A stretch of 64,000 nt of DNA, taken from positions 1,116,001 through 1,180,000 of the forward strand of contig NC_089188.1 of assembly GCF_947507565.1 (NCBI RefSeq), read 5' to 3'. Source of the stretch: Oscarella lobularis (taxonomy: Eukaryota > Porifera > Homoscleromorpha > Homosclerophorida > Oscarellidae). The stretch's first letter is position 1. Each line of letters begins with the position of its first letter. A program made the position numbers and the translations under genes. The notes below the pieces were generated by a model. It made no database searches. It saw nothing but the letters and a program-made list of their open reading frames with translations, and was not told the origin of the DNA. Positions 48,401 through 59,977 of the stretch are shown piece by piece.

Positions 48401-51400
48401 ATTCAGGCAGGTGGTGTACGCACTCCGCCGGCAGGCGGTGTATATATTTCGGCAGGCGGTGTATATATTTCGGAGGCGGTGTATATATTCCGGCAGGCGG
48501 TGTATATATTTCGGCAGGCGGTGTATATATTCAGGCAGGCGGTGTATATATTCAGGCAGGTGGTGTACGCACTCCGCCGGCAGGCGGTGTATATATTTCG
48601 GCAGGCGGTGTACGTACTCCGCCGGAAGGCGGTGTATATATCGGAGCAGGCGGCGTATATATTCCGGCAGGCGGTGTACGTACTCCGCCGTCAGGCGGTG
48701 TATATATTTCGGCAGGCGGTGTATATATTCCGGCAGGCGGTGTACGTACTCGGCCGGCAGGCGGTGTATATATTCCGGCAGGTGGTGTATATATTCAGGC
48801 AAGCGGTGTACGTACTCCGCCGGCAGGCGGTGTATATATTCCGGCAGGCGGTGTATATATTCCGGCAGGCGGTGTACGTACTCCGCCGTCAGGCGGTGTA
48901 TATATTCAGGCAGGCGGTGTATATATTCCGGCAGGCGGTGTACGTACTCCGCCGGCAGGCGGTGTATATATTCCGGCAAGCGGTGTACGTACTCCGCCGG
49001 CAGGCGGTGTATATATTCCGGCAGGCGGTGTACGTACTCCGCCGTCAGGCGGTGTATATATTTCGGTAGGCGGTGTACGTACTCCGCCGGCAGGCGGTGT
49101 ATATATCGGAGCAGGCGGCGTATATATTCCGGCAGGCGGTGTACGTACTCCGCCGTCAGGCGGTGTATATATTCCGGCAAGCGGTGTACGTACTCCGCCG
49201 GCAGGCGGTGTATATATTTCGGCAGGCGGTGTATATATTCAGGCAAGCGGTGTACGTACTCCGCCGTCAGACGGTGTATATATTTCGGTAAGCGGTGTAT
49301 ATATTCCGGCAGGCGGTGTATATATTCCGGCAAGCGGTGTACGTACTCCGCCGTCAGGCGGTGTATATATTCCGGCAGGCGGTGTACGTACTCCGCCGTC
49401 AGGCGGTGCATATATTTCGGCAGGCGGTGTATATATTCCGGCAGGCGGTGTACGTACTCCGCCGGCAGGCGGTGTATATATTTCGGTAGGCGGTGTATAT
49501 ATTCCGGCAGGCGGTGTATATATTCCGGCAGGCGGTGTACGTACTCCGCCGGCAGGCGGTGTATATATTCCGGCAGGCGGTGTACGTACTCCGCCGGCAG
49601 GCGGTGTATATATTCCGGCAGGCGGTGTACGTACTCCGCCGGCAGGCGGTGTATATATTCCGGCAGGCGGTGTATATATTTCGGCAGGCGGTGTATATAT
49701 TTCGGCAGGCGGTGTATATATTTCGGCAGGCGGTGTATATATTCCGGCAGGCGGTGTATATATTCCGGTAAGCGGTGTACGTACTCCGCCGTCAGGCGGT
49801 GTATATATTTCGGCAGGCGGTGTATATATTCCGGCAGGCGATGTATATATTTCGGCAGGCGGTGTATATATTCCGGCAGGCGGTGTACGTACTCCGCCCG
49901 CAGGCGGTGTATATATTTCGGCAGGTAGTGTATATATTCCGGCAGGCGGTGTACGTACTCCGCCGGCAGGCGGTGTATATATTCCGGCAGGCGGTGTACG
50001 TACTCCGCTGGCAGGCGGTGTATTTATTCCGGTAGGCGGTGTACGTACTCCGCCGTCAGGCGGTGTATATATTTCGGTAGGCGGTGTATATATTCCGGCA
50101 GGCGGTGTACGTACTCTGCCGGCAGGCGGTGTATATATTCCGGCAGGCGGTGTATATATTCCGGCAGGCGGTGTACGTACTCCGCCGTTAGGCGGTGTAT
50201 ATATTCCGGCAGGCGGTGTATATATTCCGGCAGGCGGTGTATATATTCCGGCAGGCGGTGTACGTACTCCGCCGGCAGGCGGTGTATATATTCCGGCAGG
50301 CGGTGTACGTACTCCGCGCGCAGGCGGTGTATATATTTCGGCAGGTGGTGTATATATTCCGGCAGGCGGTGTGCGTAATCCGCCGTCAGGCGGGGTATAT
50401 ATTCCGGCAGGCGGTATATATATTCCGGCAGGCGGTGTACGTACTCCGCCGTTAGGCGGTGTATATATTTCGGTAGGCGGTGTATATATTCAGGCAGACG
50501 GTGTACGTACTCCGCCGGCAGGCGGTGTATATATTCCGGCAAGCGGTGTACGTACTCCGCCGGCAGGCGGTGTATATATTCCGGCAGGCGGTGTATATAT
50601 TCCGGCAGGCGGTGTATATATTCCGGCAGGCGGTGTACGTACTCCGCCGGCAGGCGGTGTATATATTTCGGTAGGCGGTGTATATATTTCGGCAGGCGGT
50701 GTACGTACTCCGCCGGCAGGCGGTGTATATATTTCGGTAGGCGGTGTACGTATTCCGCCGGCAGGCGGTGTATATATTTCGGCAGGCGGTGTATATATTC
50801 CGGCAGGCGGTGTACGTACTCCGCCCGCAGGCGGTGTATATATTTCGGCAGGTGGTGTATATATTCCGGCAGGCGGTGTACGTACTCCGCCCGCAGGCGG
50901 TGTATATATTTCGGCAGGCGGTGTATTTATTCCGGCAGGCGGTGTACGTACTCCGCCGTCAGGCGGTGTATATATTTCGGTAGGCGGTGTATATATTCCG
51001 GCAGGCGGTGTACGTACTCTGCCGGCAGGCGGTGTATATATTCCGGCAGGCGGTGTATATATTCCGGCAGGCGGTGTACGTACTCCGCCGGCAGGCGGTG
51101 TACGTACTCCGCCGTCAGGCGGTGTATATATTTCGGTAGGCGGTGTACGTAATCCGCCGTCAGGCGGGGTATATATTCCGGCAGGCGGTATATATATTCC
51201 GGCAGGCGGTGTACGTACTCTGCCGGCAGGCGGTGTATATATTCCTGCAGGCGGTGTACGTACTCCGCCGGCAGGCGGTGTATATATTTCGGCAGGCGGT
51301 GTATTTATTCCGGCAGGCGGTGTACGTACTCTGCCGGCAGGCGGTGTATATATTTCGGTAGGCGGTGTATATATTCCGGCAGGCGGTGTACGTACTCCGC

Positions 51401-54400
51401 CGTCAGGCGGTGTATATATTTCGGCAGGCGGTGTATATATTCCGGCAGGCGGTGTACGTACTCTGCCGGCAGGCGGTGTATATATTTCGGTAGGCGGTGT
51501 ACGTACTCCGCCGGCAGGCGGTGTATATATTTCGGCAGGCGGTGTACGTACTCCGCCGGCAGGCGGTGTATATATTTCGGTAGGCGGTGTACGTACTCCG
51601 CCGGCAGGCGGTGTATATATTTCGGCAGGCGGTGTATATATTCCGGCAGGCGGTGTACGTACTCCGCCCGCAGGCGGTGTATATATTTCGGCAGGCGGTG
51701 TATATATTCCGGCAGGCGGTGTACGTACTCCGCCGTCAGGCGGTGTATATATTTCGGTAGGCGGTGTACGTACTCTGCCGGCAGGCGGTGTATATATTTC
51801 GGCAGGCGGTGTATATATTCCGGCAGGCGGTGTATATATTTCGGCAGGCGGTGTATATATTCCGGCAGGCGGTGTACGTACTCCGCCCGCAGGCGGTGTA
51901 TATATTTCGGCATGCGGTGTATATATTCCGGCAGGCGGTGTACGTACTCCGCCGGCAGGCGGTGTACGTACTCCGCCGGCAGGCGGTGTATATATTTCGG
52001 TAGGCGGTGTACGTACTCCGCCGGCAGGCGGTGTATATATTCCGGCAGGCGGTGTACGTACTCCGCCCGCAGGCGGTGTATATATTTCGGCAGGCGGTGT
52101 ACGTACTCCGCCCGCAGGCGGTGTATATATTTCGGCAGGCGGTGTACGTACTCCGCCGGCAGGCGGTGTATATATTTCGGTAGGCGGTGTACGTACTCCG
52201 CCGGCAGGCGGTGTATATATTCCGGCAGGCGGTGTACGTACTCCGCCGGCAGGCGGTGTATATATTCCGGCAGGCGGTGTACGTACTCCGCCCGCAGGCG
52301 GTGTATATATTTCGGCAGGTGGTGTATATATTCCGGCAGGCGGTGTACGTACTCCGCCCGCAGGCGGTGTATATATTTCGGCAGGCGGTGTATATATTCC
52401 GGCAGGCGGTGTATATATTTCGGCAGGCGGTGTATATATTCCGGCAGGCGGTGTACGTACTCCGCCCGCAGGCGGTGTATATATTTCGGCAGGCGGTGTA
52501 TATATTCCGGCAGGCGGTGTACGTACTCCGCCCGCAGGCGGTGTATATATTTCGGCAGGTGGTGTATATATTCCGGCAGGCGGTGTACGTACTCTGCCGG
52601 CAGGCGGTGTATATATTTCGGCAGGCGGTGTATATATTCCGGCAGGCGGTGTACGTACTCCGCCGGCAGGCGGTGTATATATTCCGGCAGGTGGTGTATA
52701 TATTTCGGCAGGTGGTGTATATATTCCGGCAAGCGGTGTACGTACTCCGCCGGCAGGTGGTGTATATATTTCGGCAGGCGGTGTACGTACTCCGCCGGCA
52801 GGCGGTGTATATATTTCGGCAGGCGGTGTATATATTCCGGCAGGCGGTGTACGTACTCCGCCGTTAGGCGGTGTATATATTTCGGTAGGCGGTGTATATA
52901 TTCCGGCAGGCGGTGTATATATTTCGGCAGGCGGTGTATATATTCCGGCAGGCGGTGTACGTACTTCGCCGTCAGGCGGTGTATATATTTCGGCAGGCGG
53001 TGTATATATTCCGGCAGGCGGTGTATATATTCAGGCAGGCGGTGTACGTACTCCGCCGGCAGGCGGTGTATATATTCCGGCAGGCGGTGTATATATTCCG
53101 GCAGGCGGTGTATATATTTCGGCAGGCGGTGTATATATTTCGGCAGGCGGTGTATATATTTCGGTGTATATATTTCGGAGGCGGTGTATATATTTCGGCA
53201 GGCGGTGTATATATTCCGGCAGGCGGTGTATATATTCCGGCAGGCGGTGTACGTACTCCGCCGTTAGGCGGTGTATATATTTCGGTAGGCGGTGTATATA
53301 TTCCGGCAGGCGGTGTATATATTCAGGCAGACGGTGTACGTACTCCGCCGGCAGGCGGTGTATATATTCCGGCAGGCGGTGTACGTACTCTGCCGGCAGG
53401 CGGTGTATATATTCCGGCAAGCGGTGTACGTACTCCGCCGGCAGGCGGTGTATATATTTCGGCAGGCGGTGTACGTACTCCGCCGGCAGGCGGTGTATAT
53501 ATTTCGGCAGGCGGTGTATATATTCCGGCAGGCGGTGTACGTACTCCGCCGGCAGGCGGTGTATATATTCCGGCAGGCGGTGTATATATTCAGGCAGACG
53601 GTGTACGTACTCCGCCGGCAGGCGGTGTATATATTTCGGCAGGCGGTGTATATATTCCGGCAGGCGGTGTACGTACTCCGCCGGCAGGCGGTGTATATAT
53701 TCCGGCAAGCGGTGTACGTACTCCGCCGTCAGGCGGTGTATATATTTCGGCAGGCGGTGTATATATTCCGGCAGGCGGTGTACGTACTCCGCCGTCAGGC
53801 GGTGTATATATTTCGGCAGGCGGTGTATATATTCCGGCAGGCGGTGTACGTACTCTGCCGGCAGGCGGTGTATATATTCCGGCAGGCGGTGTATATATTC
53901 CGGCAAGCGGTGTACGTACTCCGCCGGCAGGCGGTGTATATATTCCGGCAAGCGGTGTACGTACTCCGCCGTCAGGCGGTGTATATATTTCGGCAGGCGG
54001 TGTATATATATTCCGGCAGGCGGTGTATATATTTCGGCAGGCGGTGTATATATTCCGGCAGGCGGTGTACGTACTCCGCCCGCAGGCGGTGTATATATTT
54101 CGGCAGGCGGTGTATATATTCCGGCAGGCGGTGTACGTACTCCGCCCGCAGGCGGTGTATATATTTCGGCAGGTGGTGTATATATTCCGGCAGGCGGTGT
54201 ACGTACTCTGCCGGCAGGCGGTGTATATATTTCGGCAGGCGGTGTATATATTCCGGCAGGCGGTGTACGTACTCCGCCGGCAGGCGGTGTATATATTCCG
54301 GCAGGTGGTGTATATATTTCGGCAGGTGGTGTATATATTCCGGCAAGCGGTGTACGTACTCCGCCGGCAGGTGGTGTATATATTTCGGCAGGCGGTGTAC

Positions 54401-57400
54401 GTACTCCGCCGGCAGGCGGTGTATATATTTCGGCAGGCGGTGTATATATTCCGGCAGGCGGTGTACGTACTCCGCCGTTAGGCGGTGTATATATTTCGGT
54501 AGGCGGTGTATATATTCCGGCAGGCGGTGTATATATTTCGGCAGGCGGTGTATATATTCCGGCAGGCGGTGTACGTACTTCGCCGTCAGGCGGTGTATAT
54601 ATTTCGGCAGGCGGTGTATATATTCCGGCAGGCGGTGTATATATTCAGGCAGGCGGTGTACGTACTCCGCCGGCAGGCGGTGTATATATTCCGGCAGGCG
54701 GTGTATATATTCCGGCAGGCGGTGTATATATTTCGGCAGGCGGTGTATATATTTCGGCAGGCGGTGTATATATTTCGGTGTATATATTTCGGAGGCGGTG
54801 TATATATTTCGGCAGGCGGTGTATATATTCCGGCAGGCGGTGTATATATTCCGGCAGGCGGTGTACGTACTCCGCCGTTAGGCGGTGTATATATTTCGGT
54901 AGGCGGTGTATATATTCCGGCAGGCGGTGTATATATTCAGGCAGACGGTGTACGTACTCCGCCGGCAGGCGGTGTATATATTCCGGCAGGCGGTGTACGT
55001 ACTCTGCCGGCAGGCGGTGTATATATTCCGGCAAGCGGTGTACGTACTCCGCCGGCAGGCGGTGTATATATTTCGGCAGGCGGTGTACGTACTCCGCCGG
55101 CAGGCGGTGTATATATTTCGGCAGGCGGTGTATATATTCCGGCAGGCGGTGTACGTACTCCGCCGGCAGGCGGTGTATATATTCCGGCAGGCGGTGTATA
55201 TATTCAGGCAGACGGTGTACGTACTCCGCCGGCAGGCGGTGTATATATTTCGGCAGGCGGTGTATATATTCCGGCAGGCGGTGTACGTACTCCGCCGGCA
55301 GGCGGTGTATATATTCCGGCAAGCGGTGTACGTACTCCGCCGTCAGGCGGTGTATATATTTCGGCAGGCGGTGTATATATTCCGGCAGGCGGTGTACGTA
55401 CTCCGCCGTCAGGCGGTGTATATATTTCGGCAGGCGGTGTATATATTCCGGCAGGCGGTGTACGTACTCTGCCGGCAGGCGGTGTATATATTCCGGCAGG
55501 CGGTGTATATATTCCGGCAAGCGGTGTACGTACTCCGCCGGCAGGCGGTGTATATATTCCGGCAAGCGGTGTACGTACTCCGCCGTCAGGCGGTGTATAT
55601 ATTTCGGCAGGCGGTGTATATATATTCCGGCAGGCGGTGTATATATTTCGGCAGGCGGTGTATATATTCCGGCAGGCGGTGTACGTACTCCGCCCGCAGG
55701 CGGTGTATATATTCCGGCAGGCGGTGTATATATTCCGGCAGGCGGTGTACGTACTCCGCCAGCATTGGGGAGTGTTGCCAGTCTCCCTTCTATCCTAGCC
55801 ACGAGCTCTGCTCTGCTCCATCTGATAAGCAACACGCTGGCTAAATATTTATACTCAGACGCGACTGGGACCATACGACTGCAGCTATTCACAATCAAAA
55901 ACCGTTGCCAATCGGCTGCAAATGCATTTCTGACGACAAAAACAAACGAAATTTTATCGAAAATCAATTCAAAACGCGAAAATGAAAGCGGAATGTGTGC
56001 TACGTACGCCAGGCACGCCTTGTCACGCGACATTGAGCAACGCATGACGTCAATCATCGCGTTGCTACGAAATGCCCTAATACGAGAAGTAGAAGCGATG
56101 AATCGGTCGCAAAATGCATTGTGGGTCTCTTCTAAAGACATTGAGTCGCTATTTGGACGCGAAAAGCAAACGAATACGCAGTTACGGCAGTACGCTTGGT
56201 CAGCAAAATCAAGGTGCTACGTCCGCTTCTATAAAGGGCAAGTGAAACGTGCGTTGCATGTGAGCAACAATCCGACGAAAACGTTAGACTATTCGACCCG
56301 TTTCTCGTCAAATTACCTATAGGACCAATGGGCAGGGTATGATAAAAACTTCCGGTACTGTGCCCGTTTCCACAGTATAATGGTACTAAATGCGCGAGAT
56401 GCCATAAAATGATGTGGCATCTCACTTGCGTTGAAAAAGAGCAGAACCCTGTAATAAATATCTTACGTATTCTATCCGGTTGATAGAAAGACCTGTTGGC
56501 ACAGCCCGGGCCAAACGAGAGGTCGTCAATAGCAATATCGCCAATGAAATTCCCACCTCTTTCAGCATCAAGGTACAACTGTAAAAAAAACGTCAAAATC
56601 TAAACACAAGAATTTTTTCTAAAAAAACTTACTTCGAATGAGCGATTTGTGTGTATAGGAATCTCCGCTCGACTCCAGCCTAGACCGGCGTTGCCGGCGC
56701 GAGCGTATAGGACTCGTTCTCGTACGAGTGATCCTTCGTCGTCGAGTTCGCGCATATAAAGTCGAAGGATACCGATCTGAGAGCCGTGCATGCTGTGATA
56801 GAAACGAAACGTGCAATCGTCGTCGAACGGCGGATCGTAGACGCCGCTCCGGAGAGTGGCTCGATCGCCGGGGGAGTACGAGCTCGCCTCGAGGTAAAGA
56901 TAATATCCTGAGATAGTGTTTTAATTAATTAATTAATTAATTAATTAATCGTATTGATAGAAGAAAAAAAGCTGCCTTTACCTTTTCCTGTCGTGTGATC
57001 GGTGGTGGGGCCGGTGAATAGGGAAGGAGTTTCGCCCTGGCGACGATGCCAAAAGACGGGCTTTTGGTCGTTCGTCTGCACACTCTTCCAACCGCACAAA
57101 TCATTTTCGAAGTCACAGTGACTCGGTGCAGTAGCTAAGGAGAGAGGAGAATACTTTTAAATATAGCTCGTTTGCGCTATAGAGATATTCCCACCGGTTT
57201 GGCACGCGCAAATTAACGAAAAACTAATGAGTGCTAATCAGTATACTTACAACATTCGGTTGCATTCTCGTCTTCTCCGTCGAGACAATCGTCGGTAAAG
57301 TCGCACAGACGATTGGGGGCAACGCAAACGTTCGTTTCGCTGCATCGCATCGAATGCTTTGGGCACGGCACAAGGAAAATATCTGAAGCGTGGAATAAAA

Positions 57401-58668
57401 TAATTCACTGACTGGCTACAGTACAAACCAGGACTGCAGTTGACGAATTCGAGATCATCAACGGCTACGTCTCCTCTAAAACCGTAATCGTGCTCCACGA
57501 TAATGTCAAGATAGAACGCAGAGCGAATGTTGGGTAGAGGAAGACCGCCGATAAGCCATTCCTCGGGCTGTTGGCCGACTCTCTCCCACCGATACAATTC
57601 CCGTTTGGTTTGATTCTCGACGGCAACGACCCGAAGCGATCCCACGTCCTCTCCAACCATGTAGTAAGCAAAACGAAATAGACAAAATTCGCTGGAATAA
57701 TTGAATACGGGGCTAAACAGGACCGCTGTTGATTTCGAAAGACCACTCGTTTCAACATAAAGATAGTTGCCTAAGGTAGGTAGGGCATTGTTTGTTGGTT
57801 ATGGAGGGAATTTTTGTGTATGTACCGTTGCCAGACGTGTGATCGGCTGGAGGCCCTGTCCCTAGAGATAGTGTAGGTCCTTTTTGCCGTGTCCACGTCT
57901 GATCAGATCGCATCTTCCACGGGCACGGGCTCTCAAAATCGCAATTAGAATCTAAAAGGCATAAAATTATATATCTATGTATTATTGTTATGCTTACTCT
58001 CATTAGGAAATCCAGAAGCTGGGGAGCCCTTTCCTATTGTCGTTGCATTGGCCGGAGCTTCGATGAAAAATTCAATATACAAATCTTTTCACTCACTCAC
58101 TCACTCACTCACCTGAACAATTGGTCTCATCCGAACCGTCGTCGCAGTTCCGAACTCCGTCGCACGTCTCATACTCCCAAACCCACAGAAACGAATCGTC
58201 GCACCAGCGCTGATACGGATAGAGCGTTTCTATAATTGGACAAAGTCTCGACGCACTCCCAAGCATCATCGGAATGCCTCGCGCACCTCTCCCCCGAACA
58301 GGCGAGAACGAAGAGTCGGAGATAGCGTAGGGCGGCGTCGTCGTCCCCGCGTTGCAAAACGAATAGTCGCAGCACGATTTGCACGCGAAACGACGTCGAC
58401 ATCCGCGCCACGTCGACGAGACGTGGCACGCGTCGTTCGTCGAAGCGCAGCGCGTTTCGACGAGATCGCCGACGGAGAGCGACGCGATCGACACGTCGCA
58501 CGTCGCGTTGTTCTTGCAGGCGAAGCACGAGAGCGGAGAAGTCGCCGCTAGAAAAAAAAAGAGAGAGAGATGTACGTACGTAGGCGTGCGTTCGCCTGGG
58601 AAGCGATTACCAGTCCCCTGGGAAACGATCGAGATCGACAAGAGAGAAAGGAGAGCGATGGGTAGCAT
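36434..58668 (-). CDS. Giant MAM/LDLa transmembrane receptor with N-terminal LU domain (MALRD1-like)
   Basis: Start at 58668: signal peptide [18 protein letters not shown]. Next an LU (Ly6/uPAR) domain (about 58320-58530; [10 protein letters not shown] ... CCDYSFCN), then alternating modules. LDLa (CDGxxDCxDGSDExxC type) lie near 58170, 57310, 45280, 44510, 43630, 43460, 43280, 41790, 40960, 40185, 39980, 39105 and 37665. MAM domains (start CDFExxxCxW, end GDIAIDDI) span 57950-57440, 57135-56490, 45990-45410, 45170-44640, 44390-43750, 43170-42600, 42460-41900, 41675-41090, 40840-40310, 39770-39235, 38980-38420, 38255-37750 and 37530-37070. A Thr/Ser stalk (36800-37010), a transmembrane helix ([20 protein letters not shown], about 36630-36700) and a tail ending CETPKVVA follow; stop 36434-36436. 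It resembles MALRD1/Diet1; ligands are unknown. The intron 45990-56480 holds the giant satellite. Confidence 0.85.
46010..46700. other. Intron sequence left of the satellite
   Basis: No receptor exon was found here. On the plus strand a short frame [19 protein letters not shown] runs to a stop (46318-46377), and AATTAATAATAATC lies near 46420. On the minus strand a frame runs from the satellite to a stop at 46531 with an ordinary-looking composition ([20 protein letters not shown]), which could be a mobile-element remnant. No boundary or terminal repeat was identified. Confidence 0.4.
46701..55762. repeat. 9.06-kb compound 21/24-bp tandem satellite in a receptor intron
   Basis: About 410 head-to-tail units, all in one orientation. 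Type A is 21 bp and reads GGVYIPA or GGVYISA on the plus strand; type B is 24 bp and reads GGVRTPPA. Both begin GGCGGTGTA, then diverge as TATATT or CGTACTCCGCC. Variants such as GGTGG, AAGCGG, TCAGG, ATTCAGG and CCGCCCGC are spread through the array and also occur in blocks, showing segmental copying. Unit lengths are multiples of three, so long ORFs open in several frames on both strands. Rare indels (for example TTTCGGAGGCGG near 48324 and 48476) shift the frame freely, so there is no sign of coding constraint. Confidence 0.97.
52387..55700. repeat. 1,614-bp higher-order duplication within the satellite
   Basis: Landmarks repeat at exactly 1,614 bp: a 2-bp longer TGTATATATATTCC at 54001 and 55615, and the irregular TTTCGGTGTATATATTTCGG followed by AGGCGG near 53161 and 54775. 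Blocks of variants match in the same order. Copy 1 covers about 52387-54000, copy 2 about 54001-55614, and about 80 bp of a third begins after that. A recent unequal crossover or an assembly duplication would both give this. Confidence 0.9.
55763..56450. other. Intron sequence right of the satellite
   Basis: Unique sequence between the array and the next receptor exon (about 56490). A plus-strand frame continues out of the satellite to 56322 but shows no recognisable domain, and a minus-strand frame from 56141 runs into the array. I see no exon, RNA gene or terminal repeat. Confidence 0.45.
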
Positions 58669-59153
58669 GTCGAGCCAGCGAAGGGGGCAACGCTAAACGG
58701 CTTTTGACTGCGTATAATTTTTTTCTCGGGAAAAAGAGAAGCTAATCGGGTTTGGTCGCGAAACGGCGTTAGAGTCCCCGGTTGCGCCCCGTGCAGGCGC
58801 GTTTTTCTGCTGCACGCGAGGCTCTTTGTCGGTGAAATCGTCGCCTTCGCCATTTGTCGTTCCCCGCGCGAATTAATTAGTGACGTCTGCAAAGCCGACG
58901 AAAGTTTCGTCTTTTTTCAACGTAGCTGCGACATCGACGATTTCGCTTCGGACTGCATTGCATTGCATGCAATTTTTCGTCGTCTGTTCGAACTTCCTTT
59001 TCTTTACGATGCGCATGCGCCTTTGAGCTCGACTGGCGTGGTTCTTCTCGTAGGGGTCTTTCTAAGCTGTGAGTATCGGGGCAATCTCACTTTGAGAGAG
59101 CCTGTCTTTACCTTTTTACTGCTCGGAATTGACTATTTCTCCGTTTCTAGACG
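58669..59153. promoter_or_regulatory. Bidirectional promoter region, receptor gene / RPL9
   Basis: 485 bp between two divergent start codons. Toward RPL9 there is a pyrimidine run AACTTCCTTTTCTTTACG near 58990, like a 5'-TOP transcription start. A likely 5'-UTR intron follows, with donor GTGAGTATC near 59071 and acceptor TTTCTAG just before the ATG context at 59151. No TATA box was found for either gene. Confidence 0.5.
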
Positions 59154-59881
59154 ATGAAAACGATTCTAGCCAGCCGGACAGTGTCCATTCCTTCCGAAGG
59201 TAACCGTAGACGCGTAGATTCCTCTCGAACGATTACCGAACACTTCGATTCTAGTCCAACTGACCTTCAAGAGTCGGAAAGTGACGGTAAAGGGTCCGCG
59301 CGGCACGCTTCAACGCAGTTTCAAGCACGTCAAGATGGAAATGACGCGACTATCGCCAAAGTCGCTTCGAATCGACATTTGGTTCGCTTCGCGCAAGGAA
59401 TTGGCCTGCCTGCGAACGATCTGCAGCCACATAACGAACATGATAGTCGGCGTGACGAAGGTAAGCAAGAAAAAAAGGACGTTTCCCTGAAAGGGATCCC
59501 AGCGCGACGTTTAGGGCTACATAGTCAAGATGCGCTCCGTCTACGCTCACTTTCCCATCAATATCAACGTCGTTCAGAATAAGGAGGTCGAAATACGCAA
59601 TTTTCTCGGCGAGAAATTCATTCGACGAGTGGCGATGAGACCGGGAGTCACGTGCGAATCGTCGAAAGCGCAGAAGGACGAACTTATTTTGCGCGGGATT
59701 AATCTCGAATTGGTCACCCAATCAGGTTTGACGACGTCACTTATTTTGGGCTCACGTGACCGATTTTTTTCTAGCCGCACTAATTCACCAGTCCGTGCTC
59801 GTGAAGAGGAAAGATATTCGAAAGTTCTTGGACGGAATCTACGTATCGCACGTGGGAAAGGACGTCGCGGTCGAAGAATAA
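59154..59881 (+). CDS. RPL9: 60S ribosomal protein L9 (uL6)
   Basis: Exons 59154-59199, 59255-59460, 59515-59725 and 59775-59881 join in phase. The start [16 protein letters not shown], then [76 protein letters not shown] and [15 protein letters not shown] match eukaryotic RPL9 over its whole length. It is a structural protein of the large ribosomal subunit near the sarcin-ricin loop region. AATAAA at about 59927 is a plausible poly(A) signal. The convergent neighbour stops only 97 bp downstream. Confidence 0.96.
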
Positions 59882-59977
59882 ACGTTGAAAAAAAAATCGA
59901 GGGGTTCTGGGTTCTTGTGTCTGAAATAAAGTAACAGAAAGAAATGCATTGTCACGTTTGATTAACTACCTGCGTTC

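Noticed and set aside
46701-55762. CRISPR-like array
   Set aside because: There are no unique spacers between repeats; the units are contiguous, and the setting is eukaryotic.
48157-56322. A 2,721-codon ORF (and other long ORFs on both strands) across 46.5-56.3 kb as a giant repetitive protein
   Set aside because: Units of 21 and 24 bp have few stop-forming words, so long ORFs appear in several frames on both strands. The frame of the repeat changes inside the ORF after indels, with no sign of selection for one reading. The block sits between two receptor exons.
55763-56322. Conserved exon or transposase fragment right of the satellite
   Set aside because: Both strands are partly open but show no motif that I recognise; left as plain intron.
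58320-58530. LU domain as a three-finger toxin gene
   Set aside because: It is one N-terminal module of a very large MAM/LDLa membrane protein, not a short secreted toxin.
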